A stretch of DNA of 64,000 nucleotides from Bradyrhizobium erythrophlei (GTDB lineage Bacteria > Pseudomonadota > Alphaproteobacteria > Rhizobiales > Xanthobacteraceae). Positions 51,930 to 61,954 of the stretch are shown one piece after another. Numbering within the stretch: position 1 is the stretch's first letter; the number at the start of each line of letters is the position of its first letter. The notes under the pieces are model-generated. The model was not told the origin of the DNA, searched no databases, and worked only from the letters and a program-made list of their open reading frames with translations. The position numbers and the translations under genes are program-made. The stretch is from NCBI RefSeq assembly GCF_900129425.1, contig NZ_LT670817.1, positions 6,696,001-6,760,000 on the forward strand, read 5' to 3'.

Positions 51930-53423
51930 TTACTTCGCTGCCGGTTCGACCGCCGGTTCCGCCGTGTGCACCGCTCCCGCCTTGCGCACGTGAATCGTGG
52001 CGATGTCGTCGGCATAGACCTTCCGCCAGCCGTCGACGTGATCGAGCAGTTTGGTCGCAGCACTTTGCGTGCGCATCAAGGTCGCCTCGATCTTGTACTG
52101 CTCGAGCAGCCGGAACAGGTTTTCCGGCTCCATCAATCCGCTGGCGGCGTTGTGGTCGACGAAGAATTTCTCGCCGTAGAGCTCGGTGCGGCCGTCGATG
52201 AAGGGGGCGACGCCATTGGCGATCAGATAGCCGCCGAAATCGTAGTCGTTGAACACGCGCGCGAGATGCAGTTTCTTCAGTGCGGCCACCGCGGCGACCG
52301 GCGATTGCCGGACATTGGGCTCGTAGCGATGCACCGATGCAAAGGCAAAAGTTCCCGCCACCAGCACGGCCGCGACGCTGGCAAACAACACGCCGCGCAG
52401 CGGCGGCGCGGCGTTCGGGTTTGAAAGCTCTGCGCCGCCGATCTGCCGGGCCAGCGGTGCGGCGAGCACGAGTGGCGCCAGCAGCGCCAGCAGTTCGCCG
52501 GCGCGTCCCTGGGCGAGCGCCATGTGCAGCAGCCCCAACAGCAGCGCGATGCGCAGCGGCGGCAGCTTGATGCCGTGCAGCAGCGCCAGGCCTGTTCCCG
52601 CGAGCAGGCAGACCTCGAGCGCGCCGACGCTGCCGAAATCCGCCGGTTTCCACTCCATGATCAGCGGCAGCGCGCCGCCCAATTCCATAATCTTTTCCGA
52701 GGCCAGCAACGCATTCCAGCCATAGGGCGTGCAGCAACTCGCCACGAGCGCCGCAAGCGCGAACGCCGCCCATCGCAGCGCCAGCGCTTTGCGCAGCGTG
52801 GCATCGGCGCTCAAGACGACGTCGAGCGCGACTGGCGCGATCAGCACGAGGCCGAACACAAAGCCGCCATGCAGATTGGCCCACAGCGCCATCAATGGCA
52901 GCAGCCAGAACGATGGCGCGCCACGGCGATCCGCGGCGGCGATCAATCCGCCGACCCACGCCACCATGACCGGCATCGCCAGCACATGCGGCCGGGCCAG
53001 CAGATGCGGCACCGTCAGCGCCAGCGCCGCGGCGACGAACACCAGCGTCGTGCTTTCGCTCAGGCGCCGGTTCAGGAATCGTGTCAGCAGCGCGAAGGTC
53101 GCGGCGATCGCGCCGGCGGCCAGCACCACCGGCCCGCTCCAGCCGGATATCGCATAGGCCTTGGCGAGCATCACCTGCGCCAGCCACTGCGTCGATATCC
53201 AGGGCTGGCCGCGCATGGTGAGGGAGTAGACATCGGTTTCCGGCACCGCGCGATGGTCCAGGATCCACTGGCCGACGGTGACCTGCCACAGCGTGTCGGG
53301 ATCGATCAGCAGCCGGTTTCCGGCCAGCACGAACAGCGCATAGATGCCGATGCCGACCCACAGCGGCAGCAGCCCGCGCAGCGGACTCGTCTCCGCGGTA
53401 CTATGGGCGACGGACATGGTCAT
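51930..53423 (-). CDS. polytopic membrane protein with glycosyltransferase-39-like architecture
   Basis: About 497 residues from ATG 53423 (MTMSVAHSTAE), with an alternative two codons later. Ten or so hydrophobic helices are followed by a soluble C-terminal domain of about 110 residues (ARVFNDYDFGGYLIANGVAPFIDGRTELYGEKFFVDHNA). The N-terminal loop LIDPDTLWQVTVGQWILDH, with two aspartates just after TM1, is the usual GT-C fold pattern (mannosyl/arabinosyl-type). Family not fixed. It may glycosylate a lipid or protein in the periplasm. Confidence 0.7.
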   Translation of the reverse strand: MTMSVAHSTAETSPLRGLLPLWVGIGIYALFVLAGNRLLIDPDTLWQVTVGQWILDHRAVPETDVYSLTMRGQPWISTQWLAQVMLAKAYAISGWSGPVVLAAGAIAATFALLTRFLNRRLSESTTLVFVAAALALTVPHLLARPHVLAMPVMVAWVGGLIAAADRRGAPSFWLLPLMALWANLHGGFVFGLVLIAPVALDVVLSADATLRKALALRWAAFALAALVASCCTPYGWNALLASEKIMELGGALPLIMEWKPADFGSVGALEVCLLAGTGLALLHGIKLPPLRIALLLGLLHMALAQGRAGELLALLAPLVLAAPLARQIGGAELSNPNAAPPLRGVLFASVAAVLVAGTFAFASVHRYEPNVRQSPVAAVAALKKLHLARVFNDYDFGGYLIANGVAPFIDGRTELYGEKFFVDHNAASGLMEPENLFRLLEQYKIEATLMRTQSAATKLLDHVDGWRKVYADDIATIHVRKAGAVHTAEPAVEPAAK

Positions 53424-53618
53424 CGGTGCGGCCGGATTTCCAAGGGGTTTCCGGCCGGATCGAAGCACGCCAGGGCATAATTCTTGGTAAATCGGGGCGC
53501 GGAATAAAGGCAAACCCGAGAAAGCCGGATTTTGGCCACATCTATGCCCGGCGATTGCGGCAGTCAGGGTCCTTTAGCGTTCGACCGCTGTATTTTGTCC
53601 CGCCTGAGGCCATTCCCG

Positions 53619-54125
53619 ATGAAACGTCTTTTATGGCTCGTGTGCCTCACGACCCTGGCGGCGCTGCACTCTCCGCAGGCCGCCCAGGCGCAGCACGCCG
53701 AATACGACGCGCTGGTCGCCACCCACGCCAGCGCCAACGCGGTGCCGGAAGCCCTGGTGCATCGCGTGATCCTGCGTGAAAGCCGCTATCGGCCGGCGCT
53801 GGTGGGGCGCGGGGGCACCATCGGCCTGATGCAGATCAAGCTCGCGACCGCGCGCAGCCTCGGCTACACCGGGTCAGCCGAGGGACTGCGCGATCCCAAC
53901 ACCAACCTGCTCTATGGCGTGAAATATCTCGCCGGCGCCTACCACGCCGCCAACGGCGACCACGCCCGTGCCATGCATTATTACGCCAGCGGCTATTACC
54001 AGGCCGCCAAGCGCCAGCGGCTCGAATTGGCCGGCAATCCACAACCCCCGCTCACCCGCGCGCTGCGGAAACAGGCCGTCAAAGAGCTCCCCGACGCCAA
54101 CGCAGGGCAGGTTTCCCCGAAATAA
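53619..54125 (+). CDS. exported lytic transglycosylase (SLT domain)
   Basis: 168 residues from ATG 53619 (MKRLLWLVCLTT). Signal peptide about 1-26 (QAAQAQ). The SLT fold is compact: ALVHRVILRESRYRPALVGRGGTIGLMQIKLATARSLGY, with catalytic E in RESRY, and NTNLLYGVKYLAGAYHAANGD. It cleaves the MurNAc-GlcNAc bond. Monocistronic, divergent from the membrane protein upstream. Confidence 0.93.
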   Translation: MKRLLWLVCLTTLAALHSPQAAQAQHAEYDALVATHASANAVPEALVHRVILRESRYRPALVGRGGTIGLMQIKLATARSLGYTGSAEGLRDPNTNLLYGVKYLAGAYHAANGDHARAMHYYASGYYQAAKRQRLELAGNPQPPLTRALRKQAVKELPDANAGQVSPK

Positions 54126-54195
54126 TCGTCGCCGACAAGTTTACGCGGTCTGAGCAAAGCAGCCTGCAATGGCCCCGCCTGACCAACGGGGTCCG

Positions 54196-54223
54196 TTGAC
54201 ACTCCCGGCCATCGGCCTACATT
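54196..54223 (+). promoter_or_regulatory. promoter of the thiamine operon
   Basis: TTGACA (54196-54201) and TACATT (54218-54223) are separated by 16 bp. It is directly upstream of the TPP riboswitch, so it fits the start of a transcript beginning near 54230. Confidence 0.65.
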
Positions 54224-54228
54224 AGCCC

Positions 54229-54341
54229 CGTTCCGAGGGGAGCTCCGATGAGGAGCTGAGAGACCGCAAGCTCAAGCCTGGCTGCAGGCGCGAGACCGCG
54301 GTGACCCTTTGAACCTGATCCGGGTCATGCCGGCGAAGGGA
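54229..54341 (+). promoter_or_regulatory. TPP riboswitch (THI element)
   Basis: The canonical thiamine-pyrophosphate aptamer blocks are present: AGGGGAGC...GAGCTGAGAG (5' THI box) and GTGACCCTTTGAACCTGATC (54300-54319) followed by CGGGTCATGCCGGCGAAGGGA. The ATG of thiO follows a few bases later at 54347, so ligand binding probably masks the ribosome binding site and blocks translation of the operon. Confidence 0.97.
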
Positions 54342-54346
54342 CAGGG

Positions 54347-55363
54347 ATGTACCAGAGTTCGAAGCTACCACGGGGGGATTCCCCCGTTTCCGTCATCGGC
54401 GCCGGGATCGCCGGGGCCTGGCAGGCGCTGTTGTTCGCACAGGCCGGCCACGCCGTGACGCTGCACGAGCGCAGCGATGCCGACATGATGCTCTCCACCA
54501 GCCACTGGGCCGGCGGCATGCTGGCGCCCTGGTGCGAGAGCGAGGTATCGGAGCCGGTGATCAGCCGGCTCGGCCTGCGGGCGCTCGATCTGTGGCGCCG
54601 GGAATTGCCGGACACCCCGTTCAACGGCTCGCTGGTGGTGGCGCACCCCCGCGAGCGCAACGATTTCGAACGTTTTGCCAAACTCACATCAGGCCATCGG
54701 CGGCTCGATGCGCGCGCGCTGGGCGAACTCGAACCCTCGCTGCAGGGCCGTTTCCGCGATGCGCTGTTTTTCGCCGGCGAAGGCCATGTCGAGCCGCGCC
54801 GCGTGCTGCCGAAGCTGCATGAACGGATCATCGCCGCCGGCGGCACCATCAGGTTCAACAGCGAACCGGCGCCGGCGGATATCGACGGGCTCGTAATCGA
54901 CTGCCGCGGGTTTTCGGCGCGCGACGTCGAGCCCGAGTTGCGCGGCGTCAAGGGCGAGATGATCCTGATCGAAACGGACGAGGTCGAACTGGCGCGCCCG
55001 GTGCGCCTGATCCATCCGCGCTGGCCGCTCTACGTGATTCCGCGCGAGAACAACCTCTTCATGCTCGGCGCCACCTCGATCGAGGCCGAGGACACCGGCG
55101 TCAGCGTCCGCTCGGCGCTGGAACTGCTCGGCGCGGCCTATGCGGTGCATCCGGCGTTCGCGGAAGCGCGCATCGTCGAATTCGGCTCCGGCCTGCGCCC
55201 GGCATTTCCCGACAATCTTCCGCGCATCCGGATCGACGACGACAAGATCGCGGTGAACGGCCTCTATCGCCACGGCTTCCTGATCGCCCCCGCGCTGGCG
55301 GAGCTGACGCTGGCGTTTGTCGAGCGCGGCCAGATCGACAACGAGGTGATGCAATGCGCGTGA
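54347..55363 (+). CDS. thiO: FAD-dependent glycine oxidase ThiO
   Basis: 338 residues. It oxidises glycine to the imine that ThiG uses for the thiazole ring. The N-terminal FAD motif is SVIGAGIAGAWQALLFAQAGHAV followed by LHERS. LSTSHWAGGMLAPWCES and IDCRGFSARDVEPELRGVKGEM are typical. The C-terminus has GLYRHGFLIAPALAELT. It is the first gene after the riboswitch, and overlaps thiS by 10 bases. Confidence 0.95.
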   Translation: MYQSSKLPRGDSPVSVIGAGIAGAWQALLFAQAGHAVTLHERSDADMMLSTSHWAGGMLAPWCESEVSEPVISRLGLRALDLWRRELPDTPFNGSLVVAHPRERNDFERFAKLTSGHRRLDARALGELEPSLQGRFRDALFFAGEGHVEPRRVLPKLHERIIAAGGTIRFNSEPAPADIDGLVIDCRGFSARDVEPELRGVKGEMILIETDEVELARPVRLIHPRWPLYVIPRENNLFMLGATSIEAEDTGVSVRSALELLGAAYAVHPAFAEARIVEFGSGLRPAFPDNLPRIRIDDDKIAVNGLYRHGFLIAPALAELTLAFVERGQIDNEVMQCA

Positions 55364-55551
55364 TCGTCAACGGCGAATCGCGCGAGATCTCGTCGACACG
55401 GGTCGACGCGCTGCTCGGCGAACTCGAATATGAGGGCACGCATTTTGCGATCGCCGTGAATTACGACGTGCTGCCGAAGAGCCAATGGGCGCAGACGCCG
55501 CTGAAGAACGGCGACGAGATCGAGATCATCACGCCGCGGCAGGGAGGGTGA
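55354..55551 (+). CDS. thiS: sulfur-carrier protein ThiS
   Basis: 65 residues with a beta-grasp fold and the necessary C-terminal GG (ITPRQGG). The terminal glycine is adenylated and turned to thiocarboxylate, which donates sulfur to the thiazole. VDALLGELEYEGTHFAIAVNYDVLPKSQW fits the family. It overlaps thiO and is followed by a repeat before thiG. Confidence 0.96.
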   Translation: MRVIVNGESREISSTRVDALLGELEYEGTHFAIAVNYDVLPKSQWAQTPLKNGDEIEIITPRQGG

Positions 55552-55580
55552 TGGGATGACGCGCGCAACATCTCTCTCCA

Positions 55581-55734
55581 CGTCGTCCCTGCGAACGCAG
55601 GGACCCATAACCACCGCGCATCAAACTCAGCCGTCATCGCCCGGCTTGACCGGGCGACCCAGTACGCCGCGACGCCTCGGTTCAATCTCCGAGGTCTCTG
55701 GAATACTGGATCCCCGCCTTCGCGGGGATGACGA
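55581..55734. repeat. fourth type of palindromic repeat, composite element between thiS and thiG
   Basis: CGTCGTCCCTGCGAACGCAGGGACC forms one hairpin, CATCGCCCGGCTTGACCGGGCGA a second, and ATCCCCGCCTTCGCGGGGATGACGA a third. Together they fill the gap between thiS and thiG within one operon. Confidence 0.85.
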
Positions 55735-55776
55735 GTTGTATGTGGAGCGACGTGTCTTGTTCGGAGCGCCAACACG

Positions 55777-56559
55777 ATGCTGAAATTCTATGACCGCGAA
55801 TTCTCTTCCCGCCTTTTGATCGGCAGCGCGCTGTATCCGTCGCCGGCGATCATGCAAGGCGCGATCCGGGCTTCGGGGGCGCAGATCGTCACGGTGTCGC
55901 TGCGGCGTGAATCCGCCGGCGGCAAGACCGGCGATGCGTTCTGGTCGCTGATCCGTGAGCTCGACGTCACGGTGCTGCCGAACACCGCGGGATGCCGCAG
56001 CGTGCGCGAGGCCGTGACCACTGCGAAACTGGCGCGCGAACTTTTCGCTACTTCCTGGATCAAGCTCGAGGTGATCGCCGACAACGACACGCTGCAGCCC
56101 GACGTGGTCGGCCTGGTCGAAGCCGCCGGGATCCTGATCAGGGACGGCTTTGAGGTGTTCCCCTATTGCACGGAAGATCTCGGCGTCGCGATGCGGCTGG
56201 TCGACGCCGGCTGCAAGGTGGTGATGCCATGGGCAGCCCCGATCGGCAGCGCCAGGGGGATCATCAACCCGGATGCGTTAAAACTGTTGCGCGACCGCCT
56301 GCCCGATATCGCGCTGGTGGTCGATGCCGGCCTCGGCGCGCCCAGCCATGCCGCGCAGGCGCTCGAACTCGGCTATGACGCCGTGCTGCTCAACACCGCG
56401 ATCGCCAAAGCCGCCGATCCCGTCGCGATGGCGACAGCGTTTCGCACCGGCGTCGAGGCCGGCCGTATCGCTTACGAGGCCGGGCTGATGGAAGCCCGCG
56501 ACTTCGCCTCCCCTTCAACCCCTGTCGTTGGGACACCGTTCTGGCATGCCGTATCCTGA
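55777..56559 (+). CDS. thiG: thiazole synthase ThiG
   Basis: 260 residues, TIM-barrel. It joins deoxyxylulose phosphate, the glycine imine and the ThiS thiocarboxylate. Start MLKFYDREFSSRLLIGSALYPS; catalytic lysine region WIKLEVIADNDTLQPD; GGKTGDAFWSLI and VMPWAAPIGSARG, VVDAGLGAPSHAAQALELGYDAVLLNTAIA. Overlaps thiE by 14 bases. Confidence 0.96.
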   Translation: MLKFYDREFSSRLLIGSALYPSPAIMQGAIRASGAQIVTVSLRRESAGGKTGDAFWSLIRELDVTVLPNTAGCRSVREAVTTAKLARELFATSWIKLEVIADNDTLQPDVVGLVEAAGILIRDGFEVFPYCTEDLGVAMRLVDAGCKVVMPWAAPIGSARGIINPDALKLLRDRLPDIALVVDAGLGAPSHAAQALELGYDAVLLNTAIAKAADPVAMATAFRTGVEAGRIAYEAGLMEARDFASPSTPVVGTPFWHAVS

Positions 56560-57172
56560 TCGCAACGCGTATCCTGATCGATTCTATCCTGTCGTCGACA
56601 GCGTCGCCTGGGTGGCGCGTCTGACAAAGCTTGGCGTCGGCACGATTCAACTTCGCGCCAAGGATCTCGACGACGCCCGGGCGCTGCAGATCGTGACCGA
56701 CGCGCTCGCGGTGACCGCGGGCACGCCGACAAAACTCGTGGTCAACGACTACTGGCGCGCGGCCGTCGTCGCCGGCGCGCAGCATCTGCATCTCGGCCAG
56801 GAAGACCTGGCGGAAGCCGACCTCAAGGCGATCCGCGACGCCGGGCTGACGCTCGGGCTGTCGACCCATGACGATGAAGAGCTCGAAAATGCCCTGCGCG
56901 CGGAGCCGGACTACATCGCGCTCGGCCCGATCTTTCCGACCACGCTGAAATCGATGCGCTTCGCGCCGCAGGGCATTCCGAAGATCACCGAATGGAAGCG
57001 CCGCATCGGCGAGATCCCGCTGGTCGCGATCGGCGGCATCAAGCTCGAACAGGCGGCTGCGATTTTCGCCGCCGGCGCCGATTCCATCGCCGTCGTCAGC
57101 GACGTCACCCAGAACGCCGATCCCGACGCCCGCGTGCGCGCCTGGCTCGGCCAGAACGCGGAGGCCGCGTGA
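56546..57172 (+). CDS. thiE: thiamine phosphate synthase ThiE
   Basis: 208 residues from ATG 56546 (MPYPDRNAYP). Couples the pyrimidine and thiazole phosphates. Family motifs: TIQLRAKDLDDARALQIV, LVVNDYWRAAVVAGAQHLHLGQEDL, LGLSTHDDEELENAL, YIALGPIFPTTLKSM and AIGGIKLEQAAAIFAAGADSIAVVSDV. The start inside thiG is chosen for homology; an in-frame start six codons upstream is weaker. Confidence 0.95.
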   Translation: MPYPDRNAYPDRFYPVVDSVAWVARLTKLGVGTIQLRAKDLDDARALQIVTDALAVTAGTPTKLVVNDYWRAAVVAGAQHLHLGQEDLAEADLKAIRDAGLTLGLSTHDDEELENALRAEPDYIALGPIFPTTLKSMRFAPQGIPKITEWKRRIGEIPLVAIGGIKLEQAAAIFAAGADSIAVVSDVTQNADPDARVRAWLGQNAEAA

Positions 57173-57194
57173 GATGAGAGGCAAATCTATCAGC

Positions 57195-57319
57195 CGTCAT
57201 TGCGAGGAGCGCAGCGACGAAGCAATCCATTTCTCCGTTCGGCACGCTGCCCATGGATTGCTTCGCGGAGCCTGTCATCGGGCGGCGCTTCGCGCCGACC
57301 CGTTGGCTCGCAAAGACGG
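57195..57319. repeat. fifth type of palindromic repeat (CATTGCGAGGAGCGC...GAAGCAATCCA)
   Basis: CGTCATTGCGAGGAGCGCAG, GACGAAGCAATCCA, ATGGATTGCTTCGC and GGCTCGCAAAGACGG, with paired arms. The outer right arm has CAAAGACGG instead of the expected CAATGACG, so it is partly degraded. It lies in the thiE-thiC gap. Confidence 0.85.
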
Positions 57320-57386
57320 AAACAACCATCAACGTCATTCAGGATCGACCGTCCGGAATGACAAACAACTATAACAGGAGGATCCC

Positions 57387-59306
<1,920 letters not shown>

Positions 59307-59311
59307 GGGGG

Positions 59312-60151
59312 TCACTTCTTTAGCAGGGCTGACGATACCAATCGCTGTTGATTAGCAGCGGTTGCCTGAAGTCTGCTATCCATAGCGATGGCGGCGAACT
59401 TCAGCGCTTGCAAGTATTCAACCATCGGTGTTGCGGAGAGCGATCTATCTGAAACTTCCGCAAGCTCGTGACCGACCTCATCTTCCGTCACCTCAGCATG
59501 GACCTTCGAAAAATGATCGCCCCAGTTAAAGGAATTCAGCATTTTGTGCCGTCCGGCAAAGCTTGAATCGCGCTCGACAAATCGCAACAGGTAATGCCAC
59601 TTGGGTCGGAAATTCCCCTCCCCAACAGTCCACGACGCAATGACCCTTTCATGAAAGGAAAACGTTATGTAAAACAATTTAAAAGCCGTCACTGGATTTT
59701 TCGCAATATCGATTGCTTCAAGATCATTTCTGAATTCCCTAATGCGAGGCGCAAGAAATTTTCTCTCAAAGCGGTCGCGATTGATATCTGCCAGCAGGTC
59801 AACTACAGAATCATTCGGTCGTTCAGTGGTGATTTGTTGAACATAGTCCATTTTTGAAACGAGTGAAGTTACCTGCTTCTTATTGAACGCTTCCATTTTG
59901 GCTACGTGGAACTCGCTCCACGAGCCAAATGGACCGTCGGGCCTACTAGTCAGGATAATTCCGTTTTCACCAAATTCGTAACTTAATTCAACAATCTGCT
60001 TCGCTAACGTATCCCGCATAGACGAATCGATCTCGTCGAATCCATCTAGCAATAGCAGGAACTTGCCGGCTTTGAGGGCGTACTCAAATAGCTCACTATC
60101 AATCGCGGGGGCAACAGCAGCTATAGGCGGCTTTTGATTGGACAATCCCAA
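59312..60151 (-). pseudogene. N-terminally truncated NACHT-type NTPase (STAND family)
   Basis: 279 codons starting at TTG 60151; a TAA is only 22 bases upstream, so the frame cannot extend much further. Residues 28-43 match the NACHT Walker B pattern (GKFLLLLDGFDEID), followed by the sensor strand NGIILTSRPDGPFG. Walker A and everything N-terminal to it are missing. The remaining helical part has NPVTAFKLFYITFSF. This is an NTPase core without its ATP-binding P-loop, so it is probably a broken remnant. The segment is about 47% GC, well below the rest of the window, which suggests horizontal transfer. Confidence 0.7.
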
Positions 60152-60891
60152 TGGGTGGATTTCCCGACGACGTTAAACAGGTCTTTATTGATTGGAAGCA
60201 GGATAAGCTTCTGAAAGATCTTGAGGACTCCATCAGAGAACTGCAAAAACGACGTATCGAGTACGTCGAATATGGCGACCCGGAAAAACTCACCCCGAAG
60301 AAACGGGCGGCGCTTAATGCCGAGCTGTTAAGACAAGCCCTTCTTCATCGAGCAGAGTGCTTGCTGCAAGCCGCTGGCAAGATGTTGTTGGCGAAGAACG
60401 TCTATGGTCTCGCGCTTGTGGGGCGAGGTTCTGTTGAAGCAACTGCTGTGCTTGGGTATTTCTGCAAACGCATCGACTCACTCTCAAAGGGAAATATCGA
60501 CTTCGAGAGGTTCGAAACCGATATCGCAAACGGTTTGCTGGGTGCAAAGGACGACTTGTTTTCTCAAGCTGATGCGCCGGTCAACATCATTACCTGCATT
60601 GAGTTCAGCGACAAATATCTTAATACCGAGCTATTCGAGGGAGAGAAGAAAGATGTGCTCGAGGAGGTCTACACTTGGCTGTCGGAATTCGCTCACCCAA
60701 ACTTCTGCTCTAACAAAACCGCGTTTCACCTTGACAAGGAAATGGGCCGAATGACCTTCCGGCATGATGCGGACTTGCAAGAGAGGGATTTCGGTCTGGC
60801 CGGTTACATGTCCGTCAGCGCAGGATTTTTCCCTATGCTCTACGATCGCTTTTCTGCCGCTTGCGAGAAATCGCTCGCCGAGAGCTCGTAG
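60151..60891 (+). CDS. all-helical protein, HEPN/DUF5677-like (uncertain), head-to-head with the truncated NACHT gene
   Basis: 246 residues, ATG 60151, no obvious ribosome binding site. Mostly helical, with a coiled-coil-like start (LKDLEDSIRELQKRRIEYVEY). Two segments resemble DUF5677-type abortive infection proteins: ALVGRGSVEATAVLGYFCKRI (R-x-x-x-E) and EVYTWLSEFAHPNFCSN (LSE-x-x-HP). The HEPN R-x4-6-H motif is not plainly present. Its base composition (about 50% GC) is also low. It begins at the same base pair as the opposite gene, which hints that this junction came from a rearrangement. Confidence 0.55.
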   Translation: MGGFPDDVKQVFIDWKQDKLLKDLEDSIRELQKRRIEYVEYGDPEKLTPKKRAALNAELLRQALLHRAECLLQAAGKMLLAKNVYGLALVGRGSVEATAVLGYFCKRIDSLSKGNIDFERFETDIANGLLGAKDDLFSQADAPVNIITCIEFSDKYLNTELFEGEKKDVLEEVYTWLSEFAHPNFCSNKTAFHLDKEMGRMTFRHDADLQERDFGLAGYMSVSAGFFPMLYDRFSAACEKSLAESS

Positions 60892-60987
60892 GACGGATTG
60901 GCGCAGCGTAATCCGCCATCTCTCATTGTGAGTCCATCTCTCGCAATGGCGGCGGGTTACGGCTTCGCCTAACTACCCGCCCTACAG
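60890..60987. repeat. sixth type of palindromic repeat (GGATTGGCGCAGCG...CGGGTTACGGCTTCGCC), copy 1
   Basis: TAGGACGGATTGGCGCAGCG, GTAATCCGCCATCTCTC, GCAATGGCGGCGGGTTACGGC and CTTCGCCTAACTACCCGCCCTACA. A second copy is at 61831-61949. These two flank the DUF6429 and glycosylase genes. Confidence 0.85.
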
Positions 60988-60995
60988 ACTGCCTT

Positions 60996-61220
60996 TTACT
61001 TCTCGAACATTTCCTCAAATAGCGCCTTCGCCCGCTCCAATCCTTCCTGCGTGAACACCACGGATTTCACCTTGCCCACGGGATCGTGGATCATGCCCTT
61101 GTCATGCAGGCGGCCGAGCACGCCCCAATCGAAACCTTTCCAGGCCCTGCAATCGTCGTGCAGCGTCAGATAGAGCAAGGCCAGCGCGGTGTCATCGATC
61201 TTGTCGGTGTTGAGAGCCAT
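60996..61220 (-). CDS. DUF6429 family small protein
   Basis: 74 residues from ATG 61220 (MALNTDKIDD). The sequence TALALLYLTLHDDCRAWKGFDWGVLGRLHDKGMIHDPVGKVKSV is the standard form of this rhizobial family of unknown function; a helix-turn-helix-like region is plausible. The long upstream extension to 61781 overlaps the glycosylase gene in antisense and is rejected. Divergent from the glycosylase. Confidence 0.8.
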   Translation of the reverse strand: MALNTDKIDDTALALLYLTLHDDCRAWKGFDWGVLGRLHDKGMIHDPVGKVKSVVFTQEGLERAKALFEEMFEK

Positions 61221-61247
61221 CGCGAACCTCCTGCTGCGGGATGGGCC

Positions 61248-61832
61248 ATGGTATTCAGGATCGCGCCCAGCGCAATCGACCCACCTATTCGTGTTGGGCG
61301 TTCCCCGGCTTTGACGAAAAGAGCGCACGCGTTGGAAAAACTTCCCGACCAGCTTCAGCCTCACCTGCGCCTCGTCTTCGTCGGCACCGCCGCGAGCCAG
61401 CGGTCCGCCGACGTTGGCCACTACTACGCGCATCCCGGCAATCGCTTTTGGCGCACGCTCCACGAGGTCGGCATCACGCCGCGCCTGTTCGAGCCGCATG
61501 AATTTCCGGCGCTGCTGAGACTCGGCATTGGCTTCACCGATGTTTGCAAGCTCGGCGCGGGAATGGACCATCAGGCCCTCGCCTTCCCCGTCGACATTCC
61601 GGCCTTCCGGGAAAAGATGCGGCGCTATCGGCCGAACACCATCGCCTTCACCAGCAAGAAGGCGGCGAGCCTGTTCTATGGACGACCGACGAAGGCGGTC
61701 ACGCTGGGCCGGCAGCCGGCACTCGACGATTTTCCGATCATCTTCGTGCTGACGTCGCCGTCCGGCGCCGCATCGGGCCATTGGTCGGTGCAGCCATGGC
61801 GGGAACTGGCGGATTCGATCGGGGACATGTAG
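61248..61832 (+). CDS. uracil-DNA-glycosylase-superfamily protein (Mug-like) with atypical motif A
   Basis: 194 residues from ATG 61248 (MVFRIAPSAI). After a variable N-terminus of 40 residues comes the UDG fold: motif A is VFVGTAASQRSADVGHYYAHPGNRFW (residues 43-68), where Mug has GINPG with a catalytic Asn. Here that position carries Ala-Ala. Motif B is LTSPSGAASGHWS (168-180). The GHYYAHPGNRFWRTL part is strongly Mug/TDG-like. An unusual UDG class has been described in Bradyrhizobium diazoefficiens, from memory; orthology is not established here. The start upstream of the core is uncertain; TTG 61332 is also possible. Confidence 0.82.
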   Translation: MVFRIAPSAIDPPIRVGRSPALTKRAHALEKLPDQLQPHLRLVFVGTAASQRSADVGHYYAHPGNRFWRTLHEVGITPRLFEPHEFPALLRLGIGFTDVCKLGAGMDHQALAFPVDIPAFREKMRRYRPNTIAFTSKKAASLFYGRPTKAVTLGRQPALDDFPIIFVLTSPSGAASGHWSVQPWRELADSIGDM

Positions 61833-61949
61833 GGCGGGTTAGCCATCCGGGTCCGCGCATGGCGCGGCCCGAATGCAGGCTCCGGCGTAATCCGCCATCA
61901 TTTCGTCCTCAAGACGGCGGGTTACGGCTTCGCCTAACCCGCCCTACCA
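61831..61949. repeat. sixth type of palindromic repeat, copy 2
   Basis: GTAGGGCGGGTTAGCCATCC, GGCGTAATCCGCCATC, GGCGGGTTACGGCTTCGCC and TAACCCGCCCTACC. Same layout as 60890-60987. It is also the 3' gap after the glycosylase gene, opposite the end of the small exported protein at 61955. Confidence 0.88.
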
Positions 61950-61954
61950 TGGAC

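Noticed and set aside
55556..55783. 75-codon ORF between thiS and thiG
   Set aside because: It lies in a repeat element and has no ribosome binding site or domain.
60996..61781. 261-codon minus-strand ORF containing DUF6429
   Set aside because: Only the last 74 codons look real; the rest is antisense to the glycosylase.
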